A stretch of 64,000 nucleotides of DNA from Moniliella sp. 'wahieum'. Lineage: Eukaryota > Basidiomycota > Moniliellomycetes > Moniliellales > Moniliellaceae. The position numbers and the translations under genes are program-made. The stretch lies in assembly GCA_003971905.1 (NCBI GenBank), contig RSEE01000026.1, forward strand, positions 62,001 through 126,000. The letters run 5' to 3'. The notes beneath the pieces are model-generated. The model searched no databases, was not told the origin of the DNA, and worked only from the letters and a program-made list of their open reading frames with translations. Shown piece after piece: positions 47,798 to 60,090 of the stretch (the stretch's first letter is position 1; every line of letters starts with the position of its first letter).

Positions 47798-48858
47798 GAG
47801 TGTCAGGTGAAGGAGCAACAGTGGTGGTGGCAGCGCAAAGGAAAACAGGAGAGGGGCGGAAGCGCGGCGGTGTGTTCAAGAGACCCCACTCCAGGCAACA
47901 AGGAAGCAGGCGGTGTGGGGTCTGTATATGAGGGACCCAGAGTGGTCCAACTGAAGCACGCTGGCCCAGTGTGGAGAGCCTGCGTCTCAGAGGCCCTCGG
48001 GAGCGCCGGGTGACGAGGCTGGGCAGATGAATATGGAAGAGGACGCGGAGTCCAGACGGCTCAAACTGCGCTCGCGCTCAGCGGGAACTGCGCTCAGCCC
48101 ACGCTCAATGCGCGCGCTCAAGCGCTCAATACCAATCCCCTCTCCTGGGCTCTGGGCGCTTGGGGCCCTAGGCCGCAATAACGGTCGAGATGATCATCAG
48201 CGCCGGAGTCAACGGTTCGCGCGCGCTCACAATCAAGCAACGTTTCCTACGTTTCCTGTCGTTGCTGACGTATAGCTTGATGCCTCGCTCTCAGTATGTG
48301 TATACTTTGGTGCAAGCGCACTGTGCCTGCCCCCTCTCTCTCCCGCCCAAGCTATCCCCTTCTGTTGCTCTTGCTCCTGCTGCGTCCCGGGATTGGCCGA
48401 GTGGAGCAAAACGGCGCGCCGTGTCTCATCCTGCTGGCCCCCAACCCAGAGTGGAGTGACTTTGTTCAGGGTAAAGTGCATCTTCGGTGCATACTGCGTA
48501 GGACTGCGGAGCACGTCTCGTCGCGTCACGTGACGTCCCACCCCTCCCTGCCTTCCTCTCATCGTACTCAACGTTAACTCAACGCCCATCACTGGGCGGC
48601 CTGGCCACGCTAAGCGATCGATCTCACGCATGGCCTGGAGAGCCAATGGGAGGCTGGCAGGAAACGAGCCTGTGGGACCACGCTTAAAACTTACTGGGCG
48701 GGGCGAATACGCAGTCCGAGGCCAACTGCACAGCCATGGAAAATGATCGATGACCGGTGGGAACAGGCACCGATTAGAAAGGAGGGGGGGTGAGGCCAGA
48801 GGGACAATACCAGGTCCCAAACAAGCCCAAAATCTCATTGATAGAGGAACGAATGCAG
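47798..48858. other. intergenic between dynamin and Rud3-like genes
   Basis: No gene is supported. CGCTCAA/GCGCTCA-type repeats lie at about 48070-48130. The last 100 bases are probably the 3' untranslated region of the Rud3-like gene. Confidence 0.4.
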
Positions 48859-50407
48859 CTATGCCTTTTCTGGTGTATTCTTGCCGTTGGGTGCAGAACC
48901 GCTATCCGCCTCGCGTAGCAAGAACTGGACAAACATGCGAGTAAAAGACTGAGAGAGGCAGGGTCAACACTAAGCACCGCCAACCGCCCGCGTCGCGATG
49001 ATGCGCATATGATGGAGTGGGAGAAGGAAAACATACCTCATTGTGTGCATCCGATGGCTCGTCCTCCGAGGCACGTTGAGGGCCCTGGCGCTTACCTGGC
49101 GGTGGGAGGTTGTGTCCCGCCGTGCTATCCCGGCCGTTTCGCGTTCCTCATCGGTCCAGCCCAGGACAGATGCCATGACGTTGAGCATTTCGAACCGCTT
49201 CCCGTCGGCGCGGGGGGGTACTGAGGAATTGGAGAACAAGGTTGGTTACGAGCCGGCGATCAACATTGTTTTCCGACGACTCGGTGCGCAAGCGCCGCAA
49301 GGCTTCGGTCAGGTGTTCGTTGAGGATGACCGCTACAGGGTAAAATAGGTTAGTAGGTAATTTGGTTAGGAGAGAGTGCCAGAGGAGAGAACGTACCCTC
49401 ATGCCTAAGCTTGCCGATAAGCAGATTCCTCTCCTTAATTTCCTGTTCCAATGCTTTGCTCTGCTCGCTGCATCAGCACATTCGTCTCGTTGTTTCTGCT
49501 CATATGCAAAGGTCAGTGCTAGTTCCATCACAAGTGGTGGGCAAGACAAGGAACGTACCTCGGCCGCCTCGGCAAGCTTCCTTTGTTCCTGCAGCTCAGC
49601 GGTAAGTCTCGTGAGCTCCTCCTGGGCCTCGTTCGACGCCCGAGTCACCTCGTCCCTTTGACGCCTCGAATTCCGCCAGCACATCCTGGAGTTCACGAGT
49701 GGTTTGCTGTTCCGCCGCAAGTTGCGTCTGCAAGTTGGCAGCAAACGCTTCAGCAGTGGATTTGCTTTCTCGCATGGCCAAAAGGGCCTCCTCAGCCTCT
49801 GTACGCAGAGCCCGCTCGGATTGGGTCGTGGATTCCCACGTCTCGACGGTGATCTTGAGCTGCTCCAACTCTTCAAGCACCTCGCGCAGCCTGCGCTCCA
49901 AGGCGAGAACATGCCCCTTGTCCGCCTCCGGGGCCGGCGCGGGGGCCTGCTTGGCCTGCTGCAACTCAGCATGCAATCGCTCGGCCTCGGCATTGCTCGT
50001 CTTGATTTCCTCCTGCAGTGTGCTCACTGTTTCGGTCAAACTACTTACTTGGCCAGTCAACGCGTCAACTTGGGCTTCACGCTCCTCCAGTTCCTCCTGC
50101 AACGTTCCATATTAGCCGCTCCGATCCAGGCAGGGAAAGAAGTAGGACGTACCGCGTCACGTTGTAACCGCTCTCCAAGCGTAGCACGCATTTGGGTCAA
50201 TTTACCCAGCAACCCCTTGTACTTCGCTTCATACTCGTCGCGTTCCCGACGTGCCAGCAGGAGTTCTTGGCGCAGTCCCTCGGCCGACGTTTCGCCCAGA
50301 CTGTCCATCGCCCCAGGCGAGGCTGGTGACGCCACCAGGCCAGGGGACCCAAGCGATGCGGGTGACCCAGGGGAGAAAGACGTTCGCTCGGCAGGAGGAG
50401 ATGTCAT
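48859..50407 (-). CDS. RUD3: Rud3/GMAP-210-like Golgi coiled-coil protein with GRAB domain
   Basis: The family tethers vesicles at the cis-Golgi; the C-terminal GRAB domain binds Arf1-GTP. The ATG at 50407 opens a Ser/Pro-rich leader with ELLLARRERDEYEAKYKGLL. After an intron (50097-50152) comes a long coiled coil (EELEEREAQVDALTGQVSSL, ALERRLREVLEELEQLKITV, AQEELTRLTAELQEQRKLAE), then two short introns near 49500-49560 and 49335-49395. The GRAB domain lies at about 49130-49275: NVDRRLVTNLVLQFLSTP, ADGKRFEMLNVMASVLGWTD. A last intron (48949-49036) leads to SFTRMFVQFLLREADSGSAP and the stop at 48859-48861. The GRAB match is strong: VDRR(L/I)VTN and KRFEML are family hallmarks. Frame changes occur near 49670 and 49215; the second restores TPRADGKRFEML. 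Golgi location is inferred from the family. Confidence 0.88.
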
Positions 50408-51279
50408 GATGCGGAACAAGTGGAGCACCAAGCGGGCGGGCGAGGTGGTTGTGGGGTAAGGTGGTAGGGATGGCCAAAACTGGTAACGTGCCGCGCGAAT
50501 CAAACTGCGCCAAGGCAGGGAGCTGGGATGTCCTATTTTTCCGCACTAGATTGGTCAACCTGAGCGGAAGCACCAACCAATTGTAATTTTAGGCTACGTG
50601 GAACCTACAGTGCTCTCGGATTCAGCACTACACCATCTCAAACCAGTTCGTGCAGTTGGATGCTGGGCGCAACTTGCTGTTCTTACCCCTGCGACCCCGG
50701 CCCTTGGATGCTAGCTTGATGGACACGCGGAAGAGCAGCCAATCCAACAAGCCCGCCGTGGCAGAGAGGGAGAGCCACCCAAATGCTTTTGCAGGATGCT
50801 AGTCGCTCGGATCCGTGTTGCGGGAGAACGGGTGACATGTGACATGTGACATGTGACAGGTACATTCGATTCAATTGTTGAATGCTCGCGCCTAGTATCC
50901 TGGCTCACGTGCCACGGCAGTGTTGAACGTTGCATTTATCAATGTCCTGGTACTTCGGAGGCAAAACAGAATCACAAGAAACCGCAACCGCGCCCCATAG
51001 AAAAAGAGACCTTCAGTATACTTTCGTATCAGCAACGGCGCCGTATGGTAAGCAGTCGAAACTCCCACCCAATTTTTTCAGGAAAAGTCTCAGGAGGACC
51101 TTAATCTTGTGTTGGGATAGATCCTGCCTTACTCCTATACGGTGGGTGGTTGACAAAAATCCACACAGAAGATGAATCCGAAAACAGACTCACACATTCA
51201 GAAGAGGCAATGAAAAGGGAGAGAAGTCAACTATACCGCACCTATTGACAAAGATGGAGCATGAGTCTCATCGAATGAC

Positions 51280-51452
51280 CAAACTCGCTCCAATTTCCAA
51301 TTCTGCATCCGTGTACCTCTTGTTCATTCCTTTCCCTTTTTTGTTTCTGTTCCCTGCTCGACGCCTTTTCTGTTTCCTCCCGCTGTCTTGCCATCCACCC
51401 CGTCTCTGATAGCGCCTTGGTCTCCCTCGTCTAGGCCCGGCTGTTACAACGG
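51280..51452 (+). repeat. dispersed repeat family, copy 1
   Basis: It begins ACTCGCTCCAATTTCCAA and ends near GGTCTCCCTCGTCTAGGCCC. It aligns, with divergence, to copies at 53866-54090 and 59895-60090. Confidence 0.5.
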
Positions 51453-53234
51453 GAAGCCCAATTGCTGGGAGTACAGGCTAGTTCTAAGAAGCAAAAAGCT
51501 ATTGCGGCCCACCATATTCTTCCGAAGAGACAGTTTCATCTGACGGAACGGAGGATGCCAAAACCGTATATATACCGAGAACCACCAACACATCCTTTCT
51601 TCGGTACATGCGGCCGAGTTCTGGGGACCTGTATATCTACTGCGTAAACAAGCGTTGGTACCACTCATGAAGCGCTATATTAGGATAGGAACCGGTGCCC
51701 TTCCCAGAATAGAGTCTCTGCTTACAACCTGACATGATAATATACATCGTTTATGCAGTGCAACGGACCATTGCAGAGGGATTATATGTCATACAGTATC
51801 CGCGAAAAGGACGCGCAAGTCTTGATTTGCCAATTTCGCCCTAAACTACAGGAGAATTTGACCAAAGTGGCCTCTTTTTATGGCTCAAAAACTAACGGTA
51901 AGGTGTTCAGGCATGGAACTTGGGAGGGGGGGGGGGCGAACGCTTCCTCTGTAGACTTCAGCCTAACGGCTTTGGTGATCGATGTGTTGATTCACCCACA
52001 GGTCGTCTCACAATTGTTTTGGGTATCGGTGGACACGGTGTGGTAAAAAAAGAAAGCGTCGCAACGCCTGTGGATTACAGGGAAAAGGAGGTTCTTCGAA
52101 CGTTGCATCAGCAAGCGTAATCACAAAGGGAACACCGTCAAGTATCTGTGTGAGGGCCATACTCAAGATCTATTGTTTTCCCCTTTATTGATCAGGATGA
52201 CGCGGACCACGCAAGTCTGTAGTATGCCTCCAAGACGGCGAGAACAAAATCCTTGAGATCACTGGAAACCCCTAACTGATGTGAGTCTTTTGATGTGGTT
52301 CATCGACATCACCCTCTCACAGAATATAGCAGTTGGAGCAGTCGGAATACCATACCATCTTCCAGGCACGGAAGCATGGAGCTCTTAACTCTATGGCTTG
52401 AAAACACCGCCGGCCTCATCATCTTCGTTCCGTAACAAAGGAAGGGATGATAATCAGTCAGTTGCTCTTGCTCTTCGGCCATAATGCGAGGTGAGAGGCG
52501 CGCGCCCATAGTAATATGTTGTTAAGCGGTTAATGTTGTTTTAAATGGGAGAGGGTGAGATCTGCTAAGGGGCGCTTCGGCCGCACGCGCCCTTTTTTCC
52601 TTTCCGTGTACAAAAAGGTTTTAGTCCTCCATGTATCACTAGCACTCCCCTCAAATGTGTAATGGGGGGACGGATGAGGTTGTGTGGTAATTGAGTGTGA
52701 AGTTCTGGATAAGCATATTGGTTCATGGGTTCTACTAGTGGGGCCGCTTTGTCGTAAAAAAGCCACCCCTTTCTACAATGTCTTCCGTCGTCCGAGATAA
52801 TAAAAGCGCTAAGCGCTAAGCCGACATTGATCATCGAGATCATAGAGGACCTGCTTATAACGGTGGATTAAGCAAAGACACACAGCCCGCTTCTCAGATC
52901 TCAGTCTTGTTCCCCCTGTTTCATCCACATTAGGGCGTATCCGTAGCTTCGATGTCGATGAGCGCGCTGAGCATTTTTGAGGCACTGCAGTGACGGAAGG
53001 GTGACTATTGAAGAGTGAAGAGTATACACTGTGTGAGTATATATATACTCCACACCCTCACACGTCCCAAACCCTCTCAACAGGAAGCTCTCATCTCTCA
53101 GATCTCACTACTGAGAGCCGCAGGCGCTTAATAAAAAGTACAGATACTCATATTCACTTCGGAGGCGGTGACCTCTGTGACGGTAGCCAGTCACAGAGAC
53201 ATACTATATATACTCACCGATGATCATCGTCCTT

Positions 53235-53306
53235 AGGCCTTATTAGGCCTTATATAGTCCCCTTATAGGCCTTAGACCCCTTAGGCCTTAGGCATTATGC
53301 ATTATA
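53235..53306. repeat. TAGGCCTTAT / CCTTAGG / CATTATG repeat cluster
   Basis: Two copies of TAGGCCTTAT, then two of CCTTAGG, then two of GCATTAT within 72 bp. All have dyad symmetry. Confidence 0.8.
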
Positions 53307-53865
53307 TCCCTTAGTGCCCAAAGAGCATATCGAAGCGTCGTGCGCTCTGTCGAACAGGGGGGTGTATTGTACTGACGAAACGCCGACAGCATGGCCGTCA
53401 GCGCATGATCGTCAACGTTGAAGTTCAACGTCGTCAACGCACACCGTCGTCACCCGACTCTCTTCTCTGTGAGGTGTCATTTTCCCCCATCATCTCCCCA
53501 TCGATCCGTCGCGTACATATATACCCCCTTTCCCGAGTAATTCAATATAATCAGTCCATTGAAAACTACACGGCTATTTATATCGAGAGAAACAACTTGT
53601 TGGTATACAGAAGCTTCAAAACGGGTCTAATACCACTCCCTCTCTGCGTTGATTTCAACGCTTAATAGGACGATCAACGCCTAATGGGATATCGTTTTCG
53701 CCCGGTCGGATAAGCCAACAATTTATACGGTACACACGCATCTACTAGGCTGAGAAAATACACCTTGTCGACGTTCCATTTGCAGCCGGGGGTGGGATCG
53801 AAAGTGCAGCCCTGCTTGGACAACGTTATACGGCATCTTGGTACGAAAGAGGGGTATAATAGTAA

Positions 53866-54090
53866 TTGGTGTCATAGTTTGACTGTGATATGATATCGCT
53901 CCATTTCCAAAAAGTCTCTGTCTCACATGTGCGTTGCCTCTCTTTCCCTGATCTTCTGCGGTGCTCCATTATGCAGTGCTCTGCTATTGCACTCATAGTT
54001 TTCCCACAAAGGATTGCTACTACATCTCCCGACAGACCTCGTCTTGATTATGGTCTTCCTCGTCTTATTAGCCCCTGACTGTGACATGTA
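53866..54090 (+). repeat. dispersed repeat family, copy 2
   Basis: It shares TGTCATAGTTTG, TCGCTCCATTTCCAA, GATTGCTAC and AGCCCCTGACTGTGACA with the copy at 59895-60090, in the same order and spacing. The rest is pyrimidine-rich and diverged. Confidence 0.6.
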
Positions 54091-55021
54091 CAAAGGAGTA
54101 CTCGCAACTGACACCAGGCACTCTGATATGTAAGGAAGATATATATAGAACTGCCTGCGCGTGAGACGGGGGAAGACTGGTTCCGCTACAGTTGTAGGAT
54201 GTGACATGTGGCAAGCCAAAAGCGAAAAGAGAGACTGCATGTGACGAGGGGGCGTTTCAATTTGTCCACCCACGCACTGCTGCTGTGAAGCGGAATAATA
54301 AGATACGATTGCATTTTACCGCATCTCACCAATCCTACCGCAGTAGTCTCACACCTCAGAATTAGGGTAGTGGGCCTTTCCAACTTGCAGATTGTGGAAG
54401 ATACTATGAGAGAAAAGGGGCCTGCGTAGCATTCCGAGCATGCTGCGAGATATGTAATTGCCACCTGGGCCACGGTCGCCCAACCACGATAGTCCAACCA
54501 ATGCCTTTATGACAGGGAGGACGATACAAAGTAGAAAAGAAAGGTCCATCGCGATCCGCTACTTCCACATGTAGCCCGATCATCGTGAGAAAGTAATGAT
54601 TGTTATCCTCAGCAAAAAAGTGCAGAGGAAAGAAAGATCAACTGAAAACAGTGATCAAGACAAAGAAAGTAAAGGCAAGCAACGTGAAGCAATGTGAAGC
54701 TCGAAGGAATGTGAAGAGCTGTTACTTACTTTCTTGTATTCTGATCGAGGGGGAGGGGAAAACAGGAAGGATGGGAATCTTGAAGTAGCGATGAAGGAAA
54801 CGTTAAAAGACAAAGAAAACGGTTGTTGATGTCGTTGAACGTTGAACATGGAACCGGAAAAAAGGTGACAGGATGTTACCGGAGGACGGGGGAAGGAGCA
54901 ACAGGCACAGATACCAAGCATCGTGAAGAGAGCATATGGCGCTCGTATATGTCCAACCGGGGACATAGACGAAGGTGTGGTGCCAGCCTGTGTGGGTTGA
55001 GTAGTCGCCCCCGCGCAGGAG

Positions 55022-57237
55022 TCAAGTGCCAATGCAATAGGGCGACGTGGAAGGGGAGAGGGGTACGGGAGATGCAAGGATGACGAAATGCGGAAATCGA
55101 CCAATATAGAAAGACAGACCCAATAGAAAGAAGGGGGCTTTTGACGGCCTCCATTGCAGGGGGAATATGTTATACGCACAGTGTTTGCCAGGAGCGCTGC
55201 CCCAAAAAGGCAGATGCAGGCAGAGGGGCAGTGACTCCCTGCTCCAGTGCACCATTGGTACGATGAGAGAGGCCAAGGCAATCTCGACCTGTTCCAGTGA
55301 AGGATCAAGGCCTATGCTGTCGTACTGAAGCGGCACGCAAGACTTGGCAGTACTTGCCGGAAGGAAGCCACTCGAGGTAAAATGCTCGATCTTGGGGCGA
55401 GAGGCTTTCGGCATCTTGGGACAGGTGAGCAATCAGGGAATGGACCTGGGCTGGAGGAACACCCAAGGCGGCCAGATGATGAACAAATTTGCTCACCATT
55501 GCCCGTTCTTTACGGTCCGTGGGGGCGATGCAGTGGCCCAGGCGGTCGGTGATGGTGACCTGGACACCGCGACGGTCGGAACGCACCTTGGCTGCGATTC
55601 GGGTGCGACAGACGCAGCGAGCCGACTTACCCCCGGTTGACACATTCGCTGGTCAGGTGAAGAGTTGGAGCCTTGATGTTGGTCCAACATCGTCGTGGGC
55701 GCCACGATCGGTGCCGATTCGCGCGAACGGCAGCAGGTAAGACAGGAGGAGTACTCAATGTGCTCATCTCGCTTTCCCCGCTTAACCACGGTACGTTCCC
55801 AAATTCGATCCGTCTTAAATGGACCGGCAGCGACCAGCTCATCCTTCAGCTCGTCCCAATCGGACACGTCTGGCAAGAGGAAAGAAAGTTTACCGGCGGA
55901 GCGGGCGATGGACCGTTTGCTAGAATCCCCTGGGTCCGGCTGCTGGTGTGGAGGAGAAAGAGGCACAGCTTTGCGAACCAGTTGAGAAACAAGCTCCTTA
56001 GCCCAGTGCACCCTCACGGAAGGTACTGGGGCCATGAGCACGGTATGGGTAGGGTGTGAGGCCTCGATACCCCCGGACAGAGAAGAGGTGGACTGATTTC
56101 CCTCTTGCATAACAGGAGGTGTCTTTCCACTCTGCTCAATCTCAATAGATATGCAAGCTGATGGTGCGGATTTGGCCGCCTGCAAGTCGTAATCTCTTCC
56201 CTCCCGTAGAAGGGGTAGCTTGTCGTTAATCCACAGCTATTATTGATTGACACAAATCAGTCAGCTCGAGGCCAGTCAACAGACAAACCACTCGAATGGA
56301 GGGTGGAGGTGGGTACATACCTCACTGTTGTGAAAAGTACTAGAACCAGGAACATAGGTCTTCCCACCACCCGATGAATGCAGAAGTACCGAAGGGTGTG
56401 TTAAATCCGAAGCAAATGAGCCCAAACTTGCTAAATTTGGTGACGGGGACACTCCTGCACCGGTTCTTATCGGGCTCGAGGATCCCATAGCCGCGAGATA
56501 GGGCGAGCCCGAAAGGCCCAAACCGACGTTGTTCATCGTAGGGGAAAGAGAGGAGGTGGAAGACCCAATGCTGCCGGAACGGAGTGGTTGAGGATACGGA
56601 CGGGAGGGGCGGGAGGGAATACGGTTTAGCCGACCAGAATGGGATGGTGCGGGCATCTGGGGGTGGAGAACGAGGTGACGATACGTCGTAGCAGATGAGA
56701 GTGATGTGGGGTGCTGTTGGGGGGCACGGGGAAAAGCAGGGGCATCCGGGGAGGTGAAGACTGTGGGGGCGAGAGCGAGAGATGTTGATGAGGATGGTTG
56801 AGGGTTAAAGAGCTGGGATGGAGAAACAGCCCTGGAATTGGATGCAGCATCCCGGGGCCCAACTGGGGGTAGCGGGACGGGGTGAGGGAGGAACCAGTCA
56901 AGGGCGGCGACACAGGCCATGGCGTGAGGGTTACTGTGAGATGAGGCGAAAGGGATAACGAGGCCGGGCCCAAGGGAGCCGGGCCACTGGAGTCATTTGG
57001 CTGGGAGGGGGGTTGGGAAGGCAAAGGGCCCGGATGGGCAAAGGGGAGGCCTGAAGGCACAGGCGAGGTGATGGGAATGGGCGCAGTGGATATGGAGGAA
57101 GGGAATGGCGCAAGTTGGGCTGTGAGGGGGGATTGAGCGGGAGTCAGGGAGATGGTGGCGGCAGAATCCGCAGCGCCTGATGGCCAGAGCATCTCCGTCT
57201 CTGAGGCGCGCGATGCGAAGGGCAATGGGGGGTCCAT
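55022..57237 (-). CDS. unrecognised Ser/Pro-rich protein with an ordered C-terminal half
   Basis: I do not recognise the family. The ATG at 57237 (MDPPLPFASRASETEM) opens a Ser/Pro-rich half. A clear intron at 56237-56320 (GTATGT...AATAG) joins SSTFHNSE to LWINDKLPLLREGRDYDLQA. The second half looks ordered: SACISIEIEQ, VPSVRVHWAKELVSQLVRKA, GKLSFLLPDVSDWDELKDEL, FKTDRIWERTVVKRGKR, SSCLTC, then in a shifted frame CRTRIAAKVRSDRRGVQVTI, TDRLGHCIAPTDRKERAMV, SKFVHHLAALGVPPAQVHSL and GLDPSLEQVEIALASLIVPM. The alternating beta-strand pattern and clustered Cys could mean a transcription factor of the Mga2/Spt23 kind, but I cannot confirm it. The 3' end is uncertain and may lie upstream of 55022. 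Confidence 0.55.
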
Positions 57238-59894
57238 GGAAAATGGAAGCGCCCAGCGAGAACGATGAGGCAGGTGGAAGAATTAAAGAGCTGAAAGTTG
57301 AGAGCTGAGAGCGAGGCGCGGTGCACCGTAAGAATGAAGACAGCACGAGAGGTCGAGAGTTGAATGGGCACGTCTTCGTCTTGAGAGGGATGGAGGAGGA
57401 AAGGAGGCGAGCAGGAACGGACCAGCCGTGGGTGAGCCAGTAAAACGAGGAGCTGGAGAGCGAGACAATGAGGGAATTGGGAGACTGTATCAGAGGAAGG
57501 CAGAGTATGCCGACGGGACGGAAAGGAGGCGGGACAAGGGGCGGGGTACAGCACGCCGGTGACTGCCCGGGGGTATATGAGCAGAGTGAGGTGGCGGCGG
57601 GTTGTACTGGGCCTGAACCCAAGCAAACTGACACGCAACTATGTCGTTGTGGCAAACACCGGGCGTATATGTCCGGGGGGAACTCCAGTTGAGCCTTGGG
57701 CTAGTAACCAGTGACTAGTGAGGCCGAAGGCGTGAAGCTTGAAGCGTGAAGCTTGAAGCCTGAAGCTTTAAGCTTGTTAAAGGGTGTTCGGCGTTCAACG
57801 TTCAACGCTCAGGCCGGGACGTTCACAGGCCCCCAGAGGTCTCAGGCTGAGCACTACAGAACCTCAGCTCTGAGGCTCAGCGCCGAGTCCCGCTTCAGAG
57901 TGGGTGGCGAATGGCGGGGGGTGGGTTCGGGGAGTGATGAGCTAGTGATGATCGATGAGTACTCAGAACTCAGAGACTGAGTGACTAGTGACTAGTGACT
58001 GGAGTGACTTCACTACTAAGAACTGAGATTTGAGAGGAAAAGGCGAGAATAGCAATGGACAGACATAGAGACTCGAGGAGACTTCTGCGATGCCAGTGGG
58101 CACCTCGCGCACATTAATACACGCTCTGTCAGTGGGCAACGTTCCGGTATAGCAATAGTAAGCTAAGCGCTAACCGTCGACAAGACACGTTTCAACAAGC
58201 TTCCACAGCTTTTCCAACCCAAAGCAAAACGGCAGGAAGTGCATTATCGTTGTGCATGTGGCTGGTCCAGAACAGACCAACCCCCCAGAAGCAGCGCGTC
58301 ATGTGTAGTGCACAAGGCCTACAGTAAAAAGAGCAGCCAACAACTCTTAACGCAATTAACATTCAACCACACTCCCAGCGGGCCCAACGCGAGACTGTCC
58401 CCTCGGATAACGTTCAGCGGCTCAGCGCTGAACCGTTGAACTTCAGCGTTCAACAACGTTCAACGTTCAGCCATTCAACCTGAGGGTTCAGACGTTGAAC
58501 CTCAGGCGGATGGGCAGCACCAGGCAGCACCCCATCAGTCAGAGCAGGGAGTGCGAGGCGTTTGTGTCTACAAAGGTTTTACAAAAATGCCCGGATATAA
58601 CATGGTCGCACCGTGTAGCTTCGTCTTGGGGCCACACCCCTCCACTGCCCCTGTGCTGCGGCCTGCATTGGCCGTGCCAGGGCCCAGTGTGGAGCAGTGT
58701 CTAACAATTCACATCACATCACTGATATGTCACGCGTGCCACATGTCACATGTCACAGGCCTCGAGCCTCAGTACCTCAGTGCTAGTGAGGCCTGAGGTC
58801 AGGCCTGAGGCTCAGGCCCTCAGGGCGCTCAGGGGCCTCACTAGCTCACTAGCTCACTAGCCCACTAGCCACTCTTTAGCCTCACTGGTCAGACCGGTCA
58901 CCGGTCACTTGAAGCTTGAAGCTTGACCGCCTTTTCAGCTTCCCGTCTGGCCGAAGCAACCGCAGGTTCACCCACACCGCATCACATGTGACTAGTGACT
59001 CTACTGATGCCACGGCTACCATAATGTCACCTGTTCGCTCCCTCTTTAAATCCGTCATGCATCATGCGTCCAAGCTTTCCACTGCATTGGAGCTTTTCTT
59101 GAAGCCTGAGGCCTCAGCCTGAGGCCTGAGGCCTGAGGCCTGACGTCGGCCTGACGAGCTAAAAGCGTCAAGCTTCAAGCTGGAAGCTGGAAGCTGCATG
59201 AAAGCCTACGCGTTACGCGCTTACGGCTATATCACCAAGTCACGCGCGTCTTTTATGGACAACCTTCGCCCGCATCACGATAGTTGTGAAACCGAGGTGA
59301 GGGCGCTGAGAATAGAGAGAATAGATTGTATATTCGTTAGGGCGATGATTCATTTCTCGATGTCGTTTTGTCGATGTCGAAATGATGTTCATGTGGGTAT
59401 GCATATGATACGCAGCATAATTGATGCCATCACTAGTCACTCTCCTTCATAAATTACGGCCCCTCCATCCCTCAGTAGTGTGATGACCAGACACCCCTCG
59501 ATGGCCCCAAAATATATACTGTGGGTGTTTCTCTCTCAACCGGCGCCGCGCTCCAGTCACATGTCACACTCGAAGGGGTAGCAATGTGCGGCCCTACTGG
59601 AAATGCGAATCTGCATAGCAGTACTCATCGGAAAATTGAAGCATACAGAGGCCAGACGTATAACACCCACGGCCATACACAGACCAAATCCCAACGTTTG
59701 TGATTGTGTCGTAGTGGCCAAAAAAGCAGCAGCCCCCATCTTCAGGAAACAATAATATGATGATTCTCTTACGGTAGTCATAATGTTGTGTATAATAACT
59801 ACCCCAGAACAATCTCGTGGGTCGCATTCCGCACCCGGGGATTCATCTACCACATGCGGCCTTCTCAAGGAGAAGAAAGTGAAAATTAGCAGAG

Positions 59895-60090
59895 GGCCCG
59901 GCTGTCATAGTTTGGCTGATCTCGCTCCCATTTCCAATTTCTTCGTCTCGAGCGTCTCGCTCCTTCCTGTTTTCTTCTACTTCGCACCATGTCCCTCTGT
60001 TCTTGCTTCTTCCCCACGAACGATTGCTACCCCTTGGCCTAGTCCGATTCTGGTCTCCCTCGCCTTAGCCCCGACTGTGACACGGCGGTC
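59895..60090 (+). repeat. dispersed repeat family, copy 3
   Basis: It shares ordered blocks (TGTCATAGTTTGGCTG, CTCGCTCCCATTTCCAA, GGTCTCCCTCG, AGCCCCGACTGTGACA) with the copies at 51280-51452 and 53866-54090. Confidence 0.6.

Larger units (their letters stand above)
50408..55021. other. gene-poor region, 4.6 kb
   Basis: No gene is supported. It holds TGTGACA repeats (50832-50860), two copies of a dispersed repeat (51280-51452 and 53866-54090), a short G run (51928-51936), TATATATACTC stretches (about 53035-53053), TCTCAGA repeats (52893-52905) and CCTTAGG/CATTATG repeats (53235-53306). A 97-residue open frame at 51753-52046 has ordinary composition, but I cannot support it as a gene. Confidence 0.45.

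Noticed and set aside
51753-52046. 97-residue plus-strand open frame
   Set aside because: Composition is ordinary, but there is no domain, no second exon and no similar frame nearby.
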